Below are positions 38,020 through 46,788 of a stretch of DNA of 64,000 nucleotides, piece by piece (position 1 is the first letter of the stretch; each line of letters starts with the position of its first letter). Location of the stretch: contig NZ_PEGF01000002.1 in assembly GCF_002742635.1 (NCBI RefSeq), positions 1,302,001-1,366,000 of the forward strand, given 5' to 3'. The position numbers and the translations under genes are program-made. Source of the stretch: Caulobacter sp. X (GTDB lineage Bacteria; Pseudomonadota; Alphaproteobacteria; Caulobacterales; Caulobacteraceae). The notes beneath the pieces are model-generated. The model saw only the letters and a list, made by a program, of their open reading frames with translations. It ran no database searches and had not been told where the DNA came from.

Positions 38020-38349
38020 TTACCCCTTCGTGCGATCCCAGCTGTCGTATTCGTAGGCGATGCAGCGGTCGATCAGCGTGCGCCAGACCGGCTCGGCGAT
38101 GGCTTCGGACAGGCCGGACTCGCGGGCGGCGGCTTTCACCTTTTCCACCACGTCCTCGATCCGCGCGCGGTCGAAGACCTTGGAGCGGTCGGCCTTGATG
38201 CGGGCGGCGGCGTCCATGAAGGCCTGACGCTCGGTCAGGAGTTGGACCAGGGCCCGGTCCAGGGCGTCCACGCCCTGGCGCACATCGGCCATGGTCTGGC
38301 AGTCGGCGGGAGCGAGATGCTCGTCGACGTTGAGAGTCGTGATTTTCAT
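38020..38349 (-). CDS. Chorismate mutase, AroQ type
   Basis: A 109-aa all-helical AroQ-class enzyme that converts chorismate to prephenate (tyrosine/phenylalanine synthesis), or a PchB-like relative. Conserved elements are VRQGVDALDRALVQLLTERQAFMDAAARIKADR, with the N-terminal Arg and the R-x-x-h--a---K pattern, then DRARIEDVVEKVKAAA and a C-terminal helix. ATG at 38349. It lies 47 bp downstream of the LysR gene on the same strand, possibly in one transcript. Confidence 0.83.
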   Translation of the reverse strand: MKITTLNVDEHLAPADCQTMADVRQGVDALDRALVQLLTERQAFMDAAARIKADRSKVFDRARIEDVVEKVKAAARESGLSEAIAEPVWRTLIDRCIAYEYDSWDRTKG

Positions 38350-38396
38350 GGGCCCCTTAAAGCCGTTTCCGGAGCCGGAAACCAGAGCGCTGACCG

Positions 38397-39353
38397 CTAA
38401 ATCCCGGCGCCGTTGTCCAGGGTGCGCAGCGCCGCTTCGTGGGCTTCGGCTTCCGCCTTCAGCCAGTTCACGAACGCCTTGACCTGGGGCAGGCGGCCCT
38501 TGGCCTTGGGGTGGACGACGTAATAGGCGAAGTCGACGGCGGTCGAGGCCTCGAACGGAATGACCAGGCGCCCGGCGTCGAGGTCGGCCTGGGCCAGGGT
38601 GCGCTTGGCGAGCGCGATGCCGCGGCCGTTGGCGGCGGCCTCGATCACCAGACTGGACTGGTTGAAGCGCGGACCGCGCGCGCCGTCGACGCCCTTGATC
38701 CCGCGCGCCGCCAGCCACATCGCCCAGTCGGGGCAGCTGTCGTCGGCGTCGGGCGAGCCGTCGTGCAGCAGGATATGGTGCGCCAGGTCCTCCGGGCGCT
38801 CCAGGGCGTTCTGTTCCAGCAGTTCGGGGCTGGCGACAGGCACCACCGATTCCTGCATGAGGCGGATCACCTCCAGGCCCGGATAGCGGCCCGAGCCGTA
38901 GCGGATGGCCATGTCGACCTCGCCGGTGGCGAAGTCCACGACCTCCATGCCGGCCGACAGCCAGACGTCGACCTGCGGATGGGCCTGCTCGAACTTGCCC
39001 AGACGCGGCACCAGCCACTTGGCGGCGAAGGACGGGGCGGCGGTCAGGGTCAGGCGGCGACCGTCGACGGCGGCGGTGAGCAAGCTGGCGGCCTCGGCCA
39101 GGCGGTCGAAGGCCTCGCGCAGGGCGGGCAGGGCGGTCTGGGCCGCGTCGGTCAGCAACAGGCCCTTGGGCGTGCGCTTGAACAGGGCCGCGCCGACGTA
39201 GTCTTCCAGGTTCTGGATCTGCTGGCTGACCGCGCCCGGCGTCACCGACAGCTCATCGGCGGCGCGGCTGAAGTTCAGGTGCCGCGCGGCCGCCTCGAAC
39301 GCGCGCAGGGCGTTGAGAGGCGGCAGGCGGCGGCGCTCGTTGGGTCTTTCCAT
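38397..39353 (-). CDS. LysR-family regulator, GcvA/AmpR-like
   Basis: A 318-aa regulator. The N-terminal winged helix reads LNALRAFEAAARHLNFSRAADELSVTPGAVSQQIQNLEDYVGAALFKR, close to the GcvA/AmpR branch. The C-terminal part is a typical effector-binding domain. I choose ATG 39353 (MERPNERRRLPPL); a 49-residue extension to 39500 would run through a hairpin and is low-complexity. It is divergent from the sulfate assimilation operon, which it may control, although this LysR branch is not CysB itself. Confidence 0.85.
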   Translation of the reverse strand: MERPNERRRLPPLNALRAFEAAARHLNFSRAADELSVTPGAVSQQIQNLEDYVGAALFKRTPKGLLLTDAAQTALPALREAFDRLAEAASLLTAAVDGRRLTLTAAPSFAAKWLVPRLGKFEQAHPQVDVWLSAGMEVVDFATGEVDMAIRYGSGRYPGLEVIRLMQESVVPVASPELLEQNALERPEDLAHHILLHDGSPDADDSCPDWAMWLAARGIKGVDGARGPRFNQSSLVIEAAANGRGIALAKRTLAQADLDAGRLVIPFEASTAVDFAYYVVHPKAKGRLPQVKAFVNWLKAEAEAHEAALRTLDNGAGI

Positions 39354-39461
39354 AGTTTTACTGAACGCCCCGGCAGAAGTCCTTGTTTGCGAATTGGCCT
39401 CTTCGGGCCGAGTTTGCAAGCGTTCGCTGGCGGATTGGCCCTTTTCGTCAGCGAGTGCGAG

Positions 39462-39487
39462 CGGGGTCGTCTTTAGGGGCGACCCCG
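39462..39487 (+). promoter_or_regulatory. Leader hairpin ahead of the sulfate assimilation operon
   Basis: CGGGGTCG (39462-39469) and CGACCCCG (39480-39487) form an 8-bp stem with a 10-base loop, followed by TCTTGCGTTCC, 52 bp before the SUMT start. It could be an attenuator or part of the operator in the divergent gap. No known riboswitch consensus recognised. Confidence 0.4.
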
Positions 39488-39539
39488 TCTTGCGTTCCAC
39501 CGTCTTATTCCAAGCGCGTTGATAGAGGTTCTAAAACCC

Positions 39540-40406
39540 ATGACCCGCCAGCCGGCCCGAAACAGGAAGCCTGGCCTCGTCGTCATCGGCGGGACCCGGG
39601 CCCAGCGCGCCCTTGGCGCGGTGTGGCTGGTCGGGGCCGGACCGGGCGATCCCGACCTCCTGACCTTCCGCGCCTTCAACGCCCTGCGCGGCGCCGACGT
39701 TGTTGTCCATGACGGCCTGGTCTCGGAGGAGATCCTTGACCTGGCGCCCAGCCGCGCGCGGCGGATCAACGTCGCCAAGCGCAAGTCGCGCCACACCCTG
39801 CCGCAGGACGATATCAACCAACTGCTCGTCGCCCTGGCCCTCGACGGTCTGAACGTCGTGCGCCTGAAGGGCGGCGATCCGTTCCTGTTCGGGCGCGGCG
39901 GCGAGGAGCTGGCCGCCTGCCGCGACGCGGGCGTCGAGTGCCACGTGGTGCCCGGCGTCACCGCCGCCCTGGCCGCCAGCGCAGGCGCCGGCGCGCCGCT
40001 AACCCACCGGGGCAGCGCTCAGGCGGTCACCTTCGTCACCGGCCACGCCGCTCACGGCGAGCCGGACCTGGACTGGGCCGCCCTGGCGCGTCCGAACCAG
40101 ACGGTCGTGGTCTATATGGGCGTCTCGACCGCCGGCCTGATCGCCGAGCGCCTGACGACCGCCGGCCGGGCCGGCTCCACCCCCGCCTTGATCGTCGAGA
40201 ACGCCAGCCGCGCCGACGAGCGCCGGGTTCTCACCACGCTGTCAGGTCTCGCCGAGGCCGCCCAGAGCGTGAAGGGCCCCGCCTTGCTGATGGTCGGGGA
40301 GGCGATGGCCATGGCCCAACAGGACTCAGCCCCTCTCCGCCAAGGCGGGAGCGAGGTTTCGGAATGGCTCCCCGCCGTGGCGGGGATGAGCGGAGTTACC
40401 GAGTGA
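39540..40406 (+). CDS. cobA: Uroporphyrinogen-III C-methyltransferase (SUMT), siroheme synthesis
   Basis: A 288-aa SAM-dependent enzyme that methylates uroporphyrinogen III at C2 and C7 to make precorrin-2, the siroheme precursor needed by the sulfite reductase two genes on. Motifs: VWLVGAGPGDPDLLT, VVHDGLVSEE, VVRLKGGDPFLFGRGGEE, and the VVPGVTAALAASA/GAPLTHRG block. No CysG-type dehydrogenase/chelatase domain is present. ATG 39540 preferred; a TTG 21 bp earlier is possible. GTGA couples it to the next gene. The last ~25 residues come from REP-like DNA. Confidence 0.92.
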   Translation: MTRQPARNRKPGLVVIGGTRAQRALGAVWLVGAGPGDPDLLTFRAFNALRGADVVVHDGLVSEEILDLAPSRARRINVAKRKSRHTLPQDDINQLLVALALDGLNVVRLKGGDPFLFGRGGEELAACRDAGVECHVVPGVTAALAASAGAGAPLTHRGSAQAVTFVTGHAAHGEPDLDWAALARPNQTVVVYMGVSTAGLIAERLTTAGRAGSTPALIVENASRADERRVLTTLSGLAEAAQSVKGPALLMVGEAMAMAQQDSAPLRQGGSEVSEWLPAVAGMSGVTE

Positions 40407-40768
40407 AAGCGATCACCGCCAACCGCCTGATCGACGGCGAGGTCGTGTTCTGGAAGTCGGGCCAGTGGGTGGATCGCTTCGGCGACGCCCAGCTGTTTGA
40501 CGACCACCACGCCGCCGACATCGAGGCCGCCGTCGCGGCCGGCAAGGGCCAGCCGACGGTCGTGGTCGACGTCTATCCGATCGACCTCGTGCAGTCCGGA
40601 GGGGGCTGGGCGCCGCTCAGCTATCGCGAGCGCATCCGGGCCCTGGGCCCCACCAATGAACCCACGCACGGCAAGCAGGCCGACGGCGGCGACGTCGTCG
40701 AGGCGCTGCGTCAGGCGTCCGGCGCGGCCCGCTCGACCGGCCGCGTCGATCTGATCCGCAGGAAGTAG
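40403..40768 (+). CDS. DUF2849 protein of the sulfite reductase operon
   Basis: A 121-aa protein starting at a GTG coupled to the SUMT stop. Begins VKAITANRLIDGEVVFWKSGQWVDRFGDAQLF, the typical DUF2849 opening, followed by a low-complexity acidic/basic tail. DUF2849 genes occur almost only next to cysI-like genes in alphaproteobacteria, so a role in siroheme insertion or electron transfer to sulfite reductase is inferred. No cofactor motif visible. Confidence 0.85.
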   Translation: MKAITANRLIDGEVVFWKSGQWVDRFGDAQLFDDHHAADIEAAVAAGKGQPTVVVDVYPIDLVQSGGGWAPLSYRERIRALGPTNEPTHGKQADGGDVVEALRQASGAARSTGRVDLIRRK

Positions 40769-40774
40769 GGCGGC

Positions 40775-42433
40775 ATGTACCAGTACGATCTCATCGACAA
40801 GGAATTCCTGGCCGACCGCTCGGCCGAGTTCCGAGGGCAGGTCGCCCGCCGCCTGGCCGGCGAGTTGACCGAGGACCAGTTCAAGCCGCTGCGGCTGATG
40901 AACGGGCTTTATCTGCAGCTGCACGCCTACATGCTGCGGGTGGCGATCCCGTACGGGTCGCTGAACCCGACCCAGGCCCGCCGTCTGGCCGAGATCGCCC
41001 GCGACTACGACAAGGGCTACGGCCACTTCACGACGCGTCAGAACATCCAGTTCAACTGGATCAAGCTGAAGGACGCGCCGGAGATCCTGGACAAGCTAGC
41101 CGAGGTTGATCTCCACGCCATCCAGACCAGCGGCAACTGCATCCGCAACACCACCTCCGACCCCTATGCCGGCGCCACGGCCGAGGAGGTCGACGATCCG
41201 CGCGTCTGGTGCGAGGTGATCCGCCAGTGGTCGACCTTGCACCCGGAGTTCTCGTTCCTGCCGCGCAAGTTCAAGATCGCCATCACCGCCTCGGCCAAGG
41301 ACCGCACGGCGGCCAAGGTGCACGACATCGGCCTGCTGCTGCGCCAGGGCCGCGACGGCCAGCAGGGCTTCGAGGTGATTGTCGGCGGCGGGCAGGGGCG
41401 CACGCCCTATGTCGGCCCGACCATCAAAGAGTTCCTGCCCACCGACCGCCTGCTGAGCTATCTGGAGGCGGTCCTGCGCGTCTACAATCGCCACGGCCGT
41501 CGCGACAATATCTACAAGGCCCGGATCAAGATCCTGGTCGCGGCCCTGGGCGCGGAGGAATTCGCCCGCCAGGTCGAGGAGGAGTGGAGCAAGATCGACG
41601 CCGCCCGCGCCGACTTGCCGGCCTCTGAACTGGCCCGCATCCGCGCCGCCTTCGCCACGACGCCGTTCGAGACCCTGCCGGCGCGTTCGGAGGCGTTCGA
41701 GACGGCCAAGGCCAACGACAGCGCCTTCGCCCGCTTCGTGCGCAACAACGTCCGCGCCCACAAGCAGCCGGGCTATGCGATCGTCGAGATCTCGCTGAAG
41801 GCCCAGGAGCAGACGCCAGGCGACGCCTCGGCGGATCAGTTGGAGGTCGTCGCGGATCTGGCCGAGCGCTACGGCTTCAACGATCTGCGCGTGACCCACG
41901 CTCAGAACCTCGTCCTGCCGCACATCAAGCTGGACGACCTGCCGACTGTCTTCGCGGCCTTGCAGGCGGCGAACCTGGCGACGCCGAACATCGACCTGGT
42001 CAGCGACATCATCGCCTGCCCGGGCCTCGACTACTGCGCCCTGGCCAACGCCCGCGCGATCCCGATCGCCCAGGACATCGCCCGCCAGTTCGCCGATCTC
42101 GATCGCGCCGAACAGGTCGGCGAGCTGAAGATCAAGATCAGCGGCTGCATCAACGCCTGCGGCCACCACCACGTGGCCCACATCGGCATCCTGGGCGTCG
42201 ATAAGAAGGGCGAGGAATTCTACCAGCTGTCGCTGGGCGGCTCGGGCGCCGAGGACGCCTCGATCGGCAAGATCCTCGGCCCGGCGCTTCCCGCGGACAA
42301 GGTCGCCACGGCCGTCGACCAGCTGGTGGGCGCCTATCTCGCCGTCCGCGCCGATGGCGAGCGCTTCCTCGACACCTATCGCCGCGTCGGCCTCGAGCCC
42401 TTCAAGGAGGCTGTCTATGCCCAAGCTGATTGA
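40775..42433 (+). CDS. cysI: Assimilatory sulfite (nitrite/sulfite) reductase hemoprotein
   Basis: A 552-aa siroheme/4Fe-4S reductase that makes sulfide from sulfite. The four cluster/siroheme cysteines are Cys415 and Cys421 (CPGLDYC) and Cys458 and Cys462 (GCINACGHH). Substrate-side arginines fall in TTRQNIQFNWI and CIRNTTSDPYAG. Length fits the family. No CysJ flavoprotein follows; the neighbouring DUF2849 and DUF934 genes suggest a ferredoxin or other donor. The 3' end overlaps DUF934 by 17 bp. Confidence 0.93.
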   Translation: MYQYDLIDKEFLADRSAEFRGQVARRLAGELTEDQFKPLRLMNGLYLQLHAYMLRVAIPYGSLNPTQARRLAEIARDYDKGYGHFTTRQNIQFNWIKLKDAPEILDKLAEVDLHAIQTSGNCIRNTTSDPYAGATAEEVDDPRVWCEVIRQWSTLHPEFSFLPRKFKIAITASAKDRTAAKVHDIGLLLRQGRDGQQGFEVIVGGGQGRTPYVGPTIKEFLPTDRLLSYLEAVLRVYNRHGRRDNIYKARIKILVAALGAEEFARQVEEEWSKIDAARADLPASELARIRAAFATTPFETLPARSEAFETAKANDSAFARFVRNNVRAHKQPGYAIVEISLKAQEQTPGDASADQLEVVADLAERYGFNDLRVTHAQNLVLPHIKLDDLPTVFAALQAANLATPNIDLVSDIIACPGLDYCALANARAIPIAQDIARQFADLDRAEQVGELKIKISGCINACGHHHVAHIGILGVDKKGEEFYQLSLGGSGAEDASIGKILGPALPADKVATAVDQLVGAYLAVRADGERFLDTYRRVGLEPFKEAVYAQAD

Positions 42434-42923
42434 GCTCGTTGAAAACGAGGCCCGCTGGGCCGAGGACGCCTTCGTCCATGTCGCCGACGAGGACGCCATC
42501 CCGGAAAGCGGCGACGTGATCCTGTCCCTGGCCCGCTTCGAAGCCGAGGGCGACGCCCTGCTGGCCTCGAACAGCCGCCGGGTCGGCGTGCGGATCGAGC
42601 CCGACCAGGAGGTCGAGGTGCTGGCCTACGACCTGCCGCGCCTCGCGGTGGTCGCTTTGGCCTTCCCGAAGTACCGCGACGGCCGCGCCTACACCTCCGC
42701 CCGCCTGCTGCGCGAGCGGTTCGGCTATCAGGGCCAGATCCGCGCCGTGGGCGACGTGCTGCGCGAGCAGGCTGGCTTCATGGTCCGCTGCGGCTTCGAC
42801 GCGTTCGAGCCGGCCGACGGCGCGACACCCGAAGCCTGGAGTAAGGCCGCCAGCCGCTTCCGCCACGTCTATCAACGCGCCGCCGACGCGCGGCCCGTGG
42901 CGTTCGAGGAAAGGGCCTCCTGA
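42417..42923 (+). CDS. DUF934 protein of the sulfur assimilation operon
   Basis: A 168-aa protein with AAGGAGG upstream of ATG 42417, inside the end of cysI. Conserved family stretch: RVGVRIEPDQEVEVLAYDLPRLAVVALAFPKYRDGRAYTSARLLRERFGYQGQIRAVGDVLREQ. DUF934 proteins are fused to or neighbours of sulfite reductase and may assist it; the biochemical role is not established. It overlaps cysH by one base. Confidence 0.87.
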   Translation: MPKLIELVENEARWAEDAFVHVADEDAIPESGDVILSLARFEAEGDALLASNSRRVGVRIEPDQEVEVLAYDLPRLAVVALAFPKYRDGRAYTSARLLRERFGYQGQIRAVGDVLREQAGFMVRCGFDAFEPADGATPEAWSKAASRFRHVYQRAADARPVAFEERAS

Positions 42924-43657
42924 TGGCCTATGACGAGATCGGGGGAACCGCCGCGGGTGTCGCCGCGCGTCTGGACGCAGAATTGCGCGAGGCCCACCCG
43001 GCCACCGTGCTGCGCGCGGCGCTCGACCAGTTTGGCGCGCGCCTCGCTCTCGTCTCGTCGTTCGGAGCGGAGTCGGCGGTGCTGCTGCACCTGGCCGCCC
43101 AGGTCTCGCCCAGAATTCCGATCCTGTTCCTCGACACGGGCATGCTGTTCGGACAGACGCTGGACTACCGCAAGAACCTTGCGGCGCAGCTTGGCCTGAC
43201 GGACGTGCGCGACCTGCGTCCGGCCTATGCCGATCTGGCGACCCAGGACCCCCAGTCGGACCTCTGGCGCACCAGCGTCGACGCCTGCTGCAACATCCGC
43301 AAGGTGCTGCCGCTGGATCGCGCCTTGGGCGGTTTCGACGCCTGGATCACCGGCCGCAAGCGCTTCCATGGCGGCGATCGCCTGAGCCTGCCTGTGGTCG
43401 AGGCCGCCGACGGCAAGGTGAAGTTCAATCCGCTGGCCAATTGGGGCAAGGCCGAGCTCGACGCCTATGTCGCCGAGCACCAGCTGCCGGCCCATCCCCT
43501 AGTCGCCCAAGGCTACGCCTCGATCGGCTGCTGGCCGTGCACCCAGCCCTCCGAAGATGGACGTTCGGGGCGTTGGGCCGGGCAAGAAAAGACCGAGTGC
43601 GGCATCCACGTCGCCCGCGCGCCCGGCGTCGCGCCGAACGTGGGTGGGGATATTTGA
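42923..43657 (+). CDS. cysH: Adenylylsulfate (APS/PAPS) reductase, iron-sulfur type
   Basis: A 244-aa reductase that forms sulfite from activated sulfate. PP-loop-like SSFGAESAVLLH (about residues 45-56) binds the nucleotide. Cys122-Cys123 and Cys203-x2-Cys206 are the ligands of a 4Fe-4S cluster, the mark of the plant/assimilatory APS-type enzyme, and Cys226 in KTECGIH is the catalytic cysteine. It ends the operon and feeds CysI. A large inverted repeat follows the stop. Confidence 0.92.
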   Translation: MAYDEIGGTAAGVAARLDAELREAHPATVLRAALDQFGARLALVSSFGAESAVLLHLAAQVSPRIPILFLDTGMLFGQTLDYRKNLAAQLGLTDVRDLRPAYADLATQDPQSDLWRTSVDACCNIRKVLPLDRALGGFDAWITGRKRFHGGDRLSLPVVEAADGKVKFNPLANWGKAELDAYVAEHQLPAHPLVAQGYASIGCWPCTQPSEDGRSGRWAGQEKTECGIHVARAPGVAPNVGGDI

Positions 43658-43662
43658 GGGCT

Positions 43663-43781
43663 AAATCCTCCCCCAGCGGGGGAGGTGGCGCGAAGCGCCG
43701 GAGGGGGAAGTCTTGCGATCTTGACCCTTCCCCCTCCGTCGTCGCTCCGCGCCGACACCTCCCCCGCTAGAGGGAGGATTT
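43663..43781. repeat. Long inverted repeat after cysH
   Basis: AAATCCTCCCCC at 43663-43674 is mirrored by GGGAGGATTT near 43771-43781, and internal arms (AGGGGGAAG / CTTCCCCCT, GGCGCGAAGCGCC) pair within it. The ~119-bp element looks like a MITE- or REP-type sequence typical of Caulobacter intergenic DNA. Between the convergent cysH and acylase genes it may terminate both. Confidence 0.75.
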
Positions 43782-43788
43782 GGGAGGC

Positions 43789-45972
43789 TCACTCCCCCGG
43801 CCGGTACGTCTTCACCGCGTGCTTCTTCACGTCCTCGGGATAGAAGTAGACGTCCCTAAGGTTCCCGAGGCTGTAGCGCAGCGCCTGGTCGTTGAAGTGC
43901 GGCGAGGCGGGGTCGCCGCTTTCGCCGCCGGCCGAGACGGCGCGGGCCCGGACCTTGTCGCCGAACTGCACGACCGCCACGAAGCTGTTGCCCAGCGTGC
44001 CGTAGTACTTCTTGGTCCCCGGCCAGCGCTTGGCGCCGAACGAGGCCAGCGAACCCCACTGGGCCGAGGTGAAGGGCACCGGGATGCTCGGCTTGGCGTC
44101 GTCGAACGTCTGGACGATCGACCCGTCATTGCGCTGGAAGCGATTGATCTGGCCCCACGGCGTCTTCCATGACCCGAAGTCGGCGGTCAGGCGGTCCGAG
44201 GCTTCGGCGAGGGCCGCGAGCTTCTCAGCGGCCGTCAGTTTGTCGGCCATGTAGTCATAGGTGTTGAGGCCCTGCGCCTTGGCCGCCGGCGCGGCCTTGG
44301 CCCACATGGCCTCGCCCCAGAACACCGCCAGCGAGGTTTCGGTCGAGCGCGCCGACCACTTGCGGTCCCAGGCGCTCAGCGTCTTCACCTGCTCGGCGAC
44401 CTTGGCTTTCAGAGGATCGCCGTCGGGCGTGGCGGCATAGGCCGCCTCCAGCGTCGGGATCAGTCGGGCGAAGGCGGTCAGGTACGGGTCGTAGGCCTTC
44501 TCGATCAGTCCGCCGAGCGTGAGGTTCTTGACGTCCTTTAGCACGAGTTGGGCGTGAAGGCCGCGCGGGTTCTCGCCGGCGGTGTCCATGTACTTCGGAA
44601 AGTCGGCCTTCTTCGGGCTGTAAGGACCGGCCGCCGTCCACGGCCAGTTGTTGGTGTTGAAGGCCCAGCCCGTGGCCGGGTTCACGGCCTGAGGCGTCTT
44701 GGCGAGCGGCGTCAGGCCCTTCCAGTCGGTGGCGGGATCCGACCCGTCGACCGGCTTCGTATAGTCGAAGCGGTCGTCGCGGATCGGAATGAACTGCGGG
44801 TGCAGATAGGCGATCTCGCCCTTGCTGTCGGCGAACAGGGTGTTGTTCGACGAATTGGCCTTCAGCTCGGCCACCTTCATGAAGCTCTTCAGATTGGTGG
44901 CCTTGGTGCGCAGGAACGACTGCTGCAGGGCTTCCACCGGCTTGTTCATCAGGGCGATGCTGATCCACTTGCCATCGGCCTCGCGGACGATCGGGCCGTG
45001 GTGGGTCTTGAAGACGGTGAAGCGTTTCTGCGCCATCGACCCGTCGACGGCGCGGTAGGGGACGGTGATGACCTCGGTCTTCAGCGGCCGCAATTCCGAG
45101 CCATACTTGTAGAACCGCTTTCCGTCCTTCTCGACGATCGTCTCGGCGAACTCGTCGACCACGTCGACGCCGCTGGAGGTGTGCATCCAGCCGGCCTTGG
45201 CGTTGAAGCCCTGGTAGATGAAGAACTGGCCCCAGGTCGTGGCGCCATAGGCGTTCAGGCCCTGGTCGCTGGAGACCTGCATCTCCGAGCGGAAGAAGAA
45301 GCTGGTGTGCGGGTTGATCAGCAGCAAGGCGTGACCGTCCAGCGTGTTCTTCGGCGCGATGGCGACGCCGTTCGAGCCCTTGGGCTCCTTGAACAGCAGG
45401 CCCTTCTCGTCGGCGGTCATGGCCAGTTGGCGCTGACCATAGAAGCTCTCGAGCTGGGTCAGGGCCACGCGCTCGATGTCGCCGCCGATGCTGCCTTCCG
45501 AGAAGCTGAGCGCCATCCAGGCTTCGAAGCGGGTGATGACCTTGGGCTTCACGTTGGGATGGGTGGCGAGATAGAAGTTCAGGCCATCGGCCCAGCCGTT
45601 CATCAGCGCCTTCAGCCAGGCGGGGCTCTTGGCGTAGTCGGCCTTCAGCACGACCGGATCGATGAACAGCTTCTGGCGCAGATCGGCCCAGATCGCCTTT
45701 TCGCCTTCCGCCTCGGCCGTGCGGCCCAGGGCGGTCATGAAGTTGGTCTCGACCCGGTTGAAGTCGTCCTCGGCCTGGGCGTAGGCCATGCCGAACACCG
45801 CGTCGGCGTCGGTCTTGCCGTGGATGTGCGCGATGCCCCAGTCGTCGCGGGTGATCGAGACGGCGGCGGCGCGGGTCTTCAGGCGCGCCAGATCGTCAGC
45901 GGCGCGGGCCGGTGTCGTGGCGAGCGCGGCGCTCAAGGCCAGGGCCAGGACGCTGACCGACAGATTTTTCAT
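43789..45972 (-). CDS. Penicillin acylase-family N-terminal-nucleophile hydrolase, exported
   Basis: A 727-aa protein with a signal peptide of about 24 residues (KNLSVSVLALALSAALA, cleavage near ARA|AD). Family motifs are VSITRDDWGIAHIHGKTDADAVFGMAYAQAEDD in the alpha chain and the processing site KGS-NGVAI, where Ser200 becomes the N-terminal nucleophile of the beta chain. Beta-chain landmarks include NPHTSFFFRSE. These enzymes cleave amide bonds (beta-lactam side chains, acyl-homoserine lactones); the substrate here is unknown. ATG 45972 has GGGGAAG upstream. Confidence 0.9.
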   Translation of the reverse strand: MKNLSVSVLALALSAALATTPARAADDLARLKTRAAAVSITRDDWGIAHIHGKTDADAVFGMAYAQAEDDFNRVETNFMTALGRTAEAEGEKAIWADLRQKLFIDPVVLKADYAKSPAWLKALMNGWADGLNFYLATHPNVKPKVITRFEAWMALSFSEGSIGGDIERVALTQLESFYGQRQLAMTADEKGLLFKEPKGSNGVAIAPKNTLDGHALLLINPHTSFFFRSEMQVSSDQGLNAYGATTWGQFFIYQGFNAKAGWMHTSSGVDVVDEFAETIVEKDGKRFYKYGSELRPLKTEVITVPYRAVDGSMAQKRFTVFKTHHGPIVREADGKWISIALMNKPVEALQQSFLRTKATNLKSFMKVAELKANSSNNTLFADSKGEIAYLHPQFIPIRDDRFDYTKPVDGSDPATDWKGLTPLAKTPQAVNPATGWAFNTNNWPWTAAGPYSPKKADFPKYMDTAGENPRGLHAQLVLKDVKNLTLGGLIEKAYDPYLTAFARLIPTLEAAYAATPDGDPLKAKVAEQVKTLSAWDRKWSARSTETSLAVFWGEAMWAKAAPAAKAQGLNTYDYMADKLTAAEKLAALAEASDRLTADFGSWKTPWGQINRFQRNDGSIVQTFDDAKPSIPVPFTSAQWGSLASFGAKRWPGTKKYYGTLGNSFVAVVQFGDKVRARAVSAGGESGDPASPHFNDQALRYSLGNLRDVYFYPEDVKKHAVKTYRPGE

Positions 45973-46063
45973 GATCTTCCCCAAACCGCTTCGCGCGAGA
46001 GCCGCGATCCAAGCCGAGTTTGGAGATCAATTCCAGTCCGCGTCTGACCGCGGACGTCAGGTG

Positions 46064-46588
46064 CTATTGGGGCGGGCAGCCCTTGAACTCGCCGACCTTG
46101 CTGACCGACAGGCTTGAGAGGTCCAGGCCGCGCAGGGTCTTCATCGAGGCGGCGCCGAAGCCGCTGAAGAGATCAAGCTTCAGACCCTTGATCGCGCCGC
46201 CGATGTCGGAGGCGTACCAGTAGCCGTCGTGCGTGGTGCCGTCAGGCATCGGCAGGCCGACGGTTTCCTTGATGAAGAGGACCGTGCGGCGCGGGATCAC
46301 CTTGGGATCGACCGCGACGGTGCGCATGGCCGCGACCTTGCAGCCCAGCGAGTCGAACGCCCGAATGCCCTTGGCGCCGGCGTGATACATGGTCGCCCGC
46401 ATCTTGTACTCGACCGAACCGGGCAGGGCGCCGCCGCCCAGGGCGGTGCTGATCAGCTCGCCCAGCGGGTCGACGCGCGGCGTCGCGGCGGACGCGGAGT
46501 CCAAGTCCGGAGCAGCGTGGGCGAGAGCGGGAGCGGCGAACGCGGAGATGACCGCGGTGGCCAAAATTCCGGCGAGCTTGCGTCGCAT
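46064..46588 (-). CDS. Exported 3D-domain protein
   Basis: A 174-aa protein with a signal peptide (hydrophobic ILATAVISAFAAPALA, cleavage near AHA). The mature part carries a 3D (Asp-Asp-Asp) domain, as in MltA and Rpf/YabE-like cell-wall proteins: MRTVAVDPKVIPRRTVLFI, then YWYASDIGGAIKGLKLDLFSG, with the conserved aspartates. A peptidoglycan-cleaving or sugar-binding function is inferred. ATG 46588; extensions upstream run into non-coding DNA. Confidence 0.82.
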   Translation of the reverse strand: MRRKLAGILATAVISAFAAPALAHAAPDLDSASAATPRVDPLGELISTALGGGALPGSVEYKMRATMYHAGAKGIRAFDSLGCKVAAMRTVAVDPKVIPRRTVLFIKETVGLPMPDGTTHDGYWYASDIGGAIKGLKLDLFSGFGAASMKTLRGLDLSSLSVSKVGEFKGCPPQ

Positions 46589-46788
46589 CGAGGGGATCCT
46601 CTTATCGGCGTGTCTGTCGGGCGGGGGTCTGGATAGTCCGATCACGGCCGCGTGACAACCCTTAACCCCGCCCGAGGCGGGTACGGCTTCGCTTGCTGCG
46701 CGAAAAACGAGCATGGATTCAGCGACTTGAAACCTGGCCCTTTCCCGCCGATTTTCTCGACTCAGACAGCTTCACAGAAGGAACCGCC

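Noticed and set aside
39354..39500. N-terminal extension of the LysR protein
   Set aside because: It is low-complexity, runs through a hairpin and precedes the normal winged-helix start.
46589..46714. Longer start for the 3D-domain protein and, opposite, for the GST
   Set aside because: The signal peptide begins at ATG 46588, and the GST fold begins at ATG 46789 with its own ribosome binding site; the extensions add non-family sequence.
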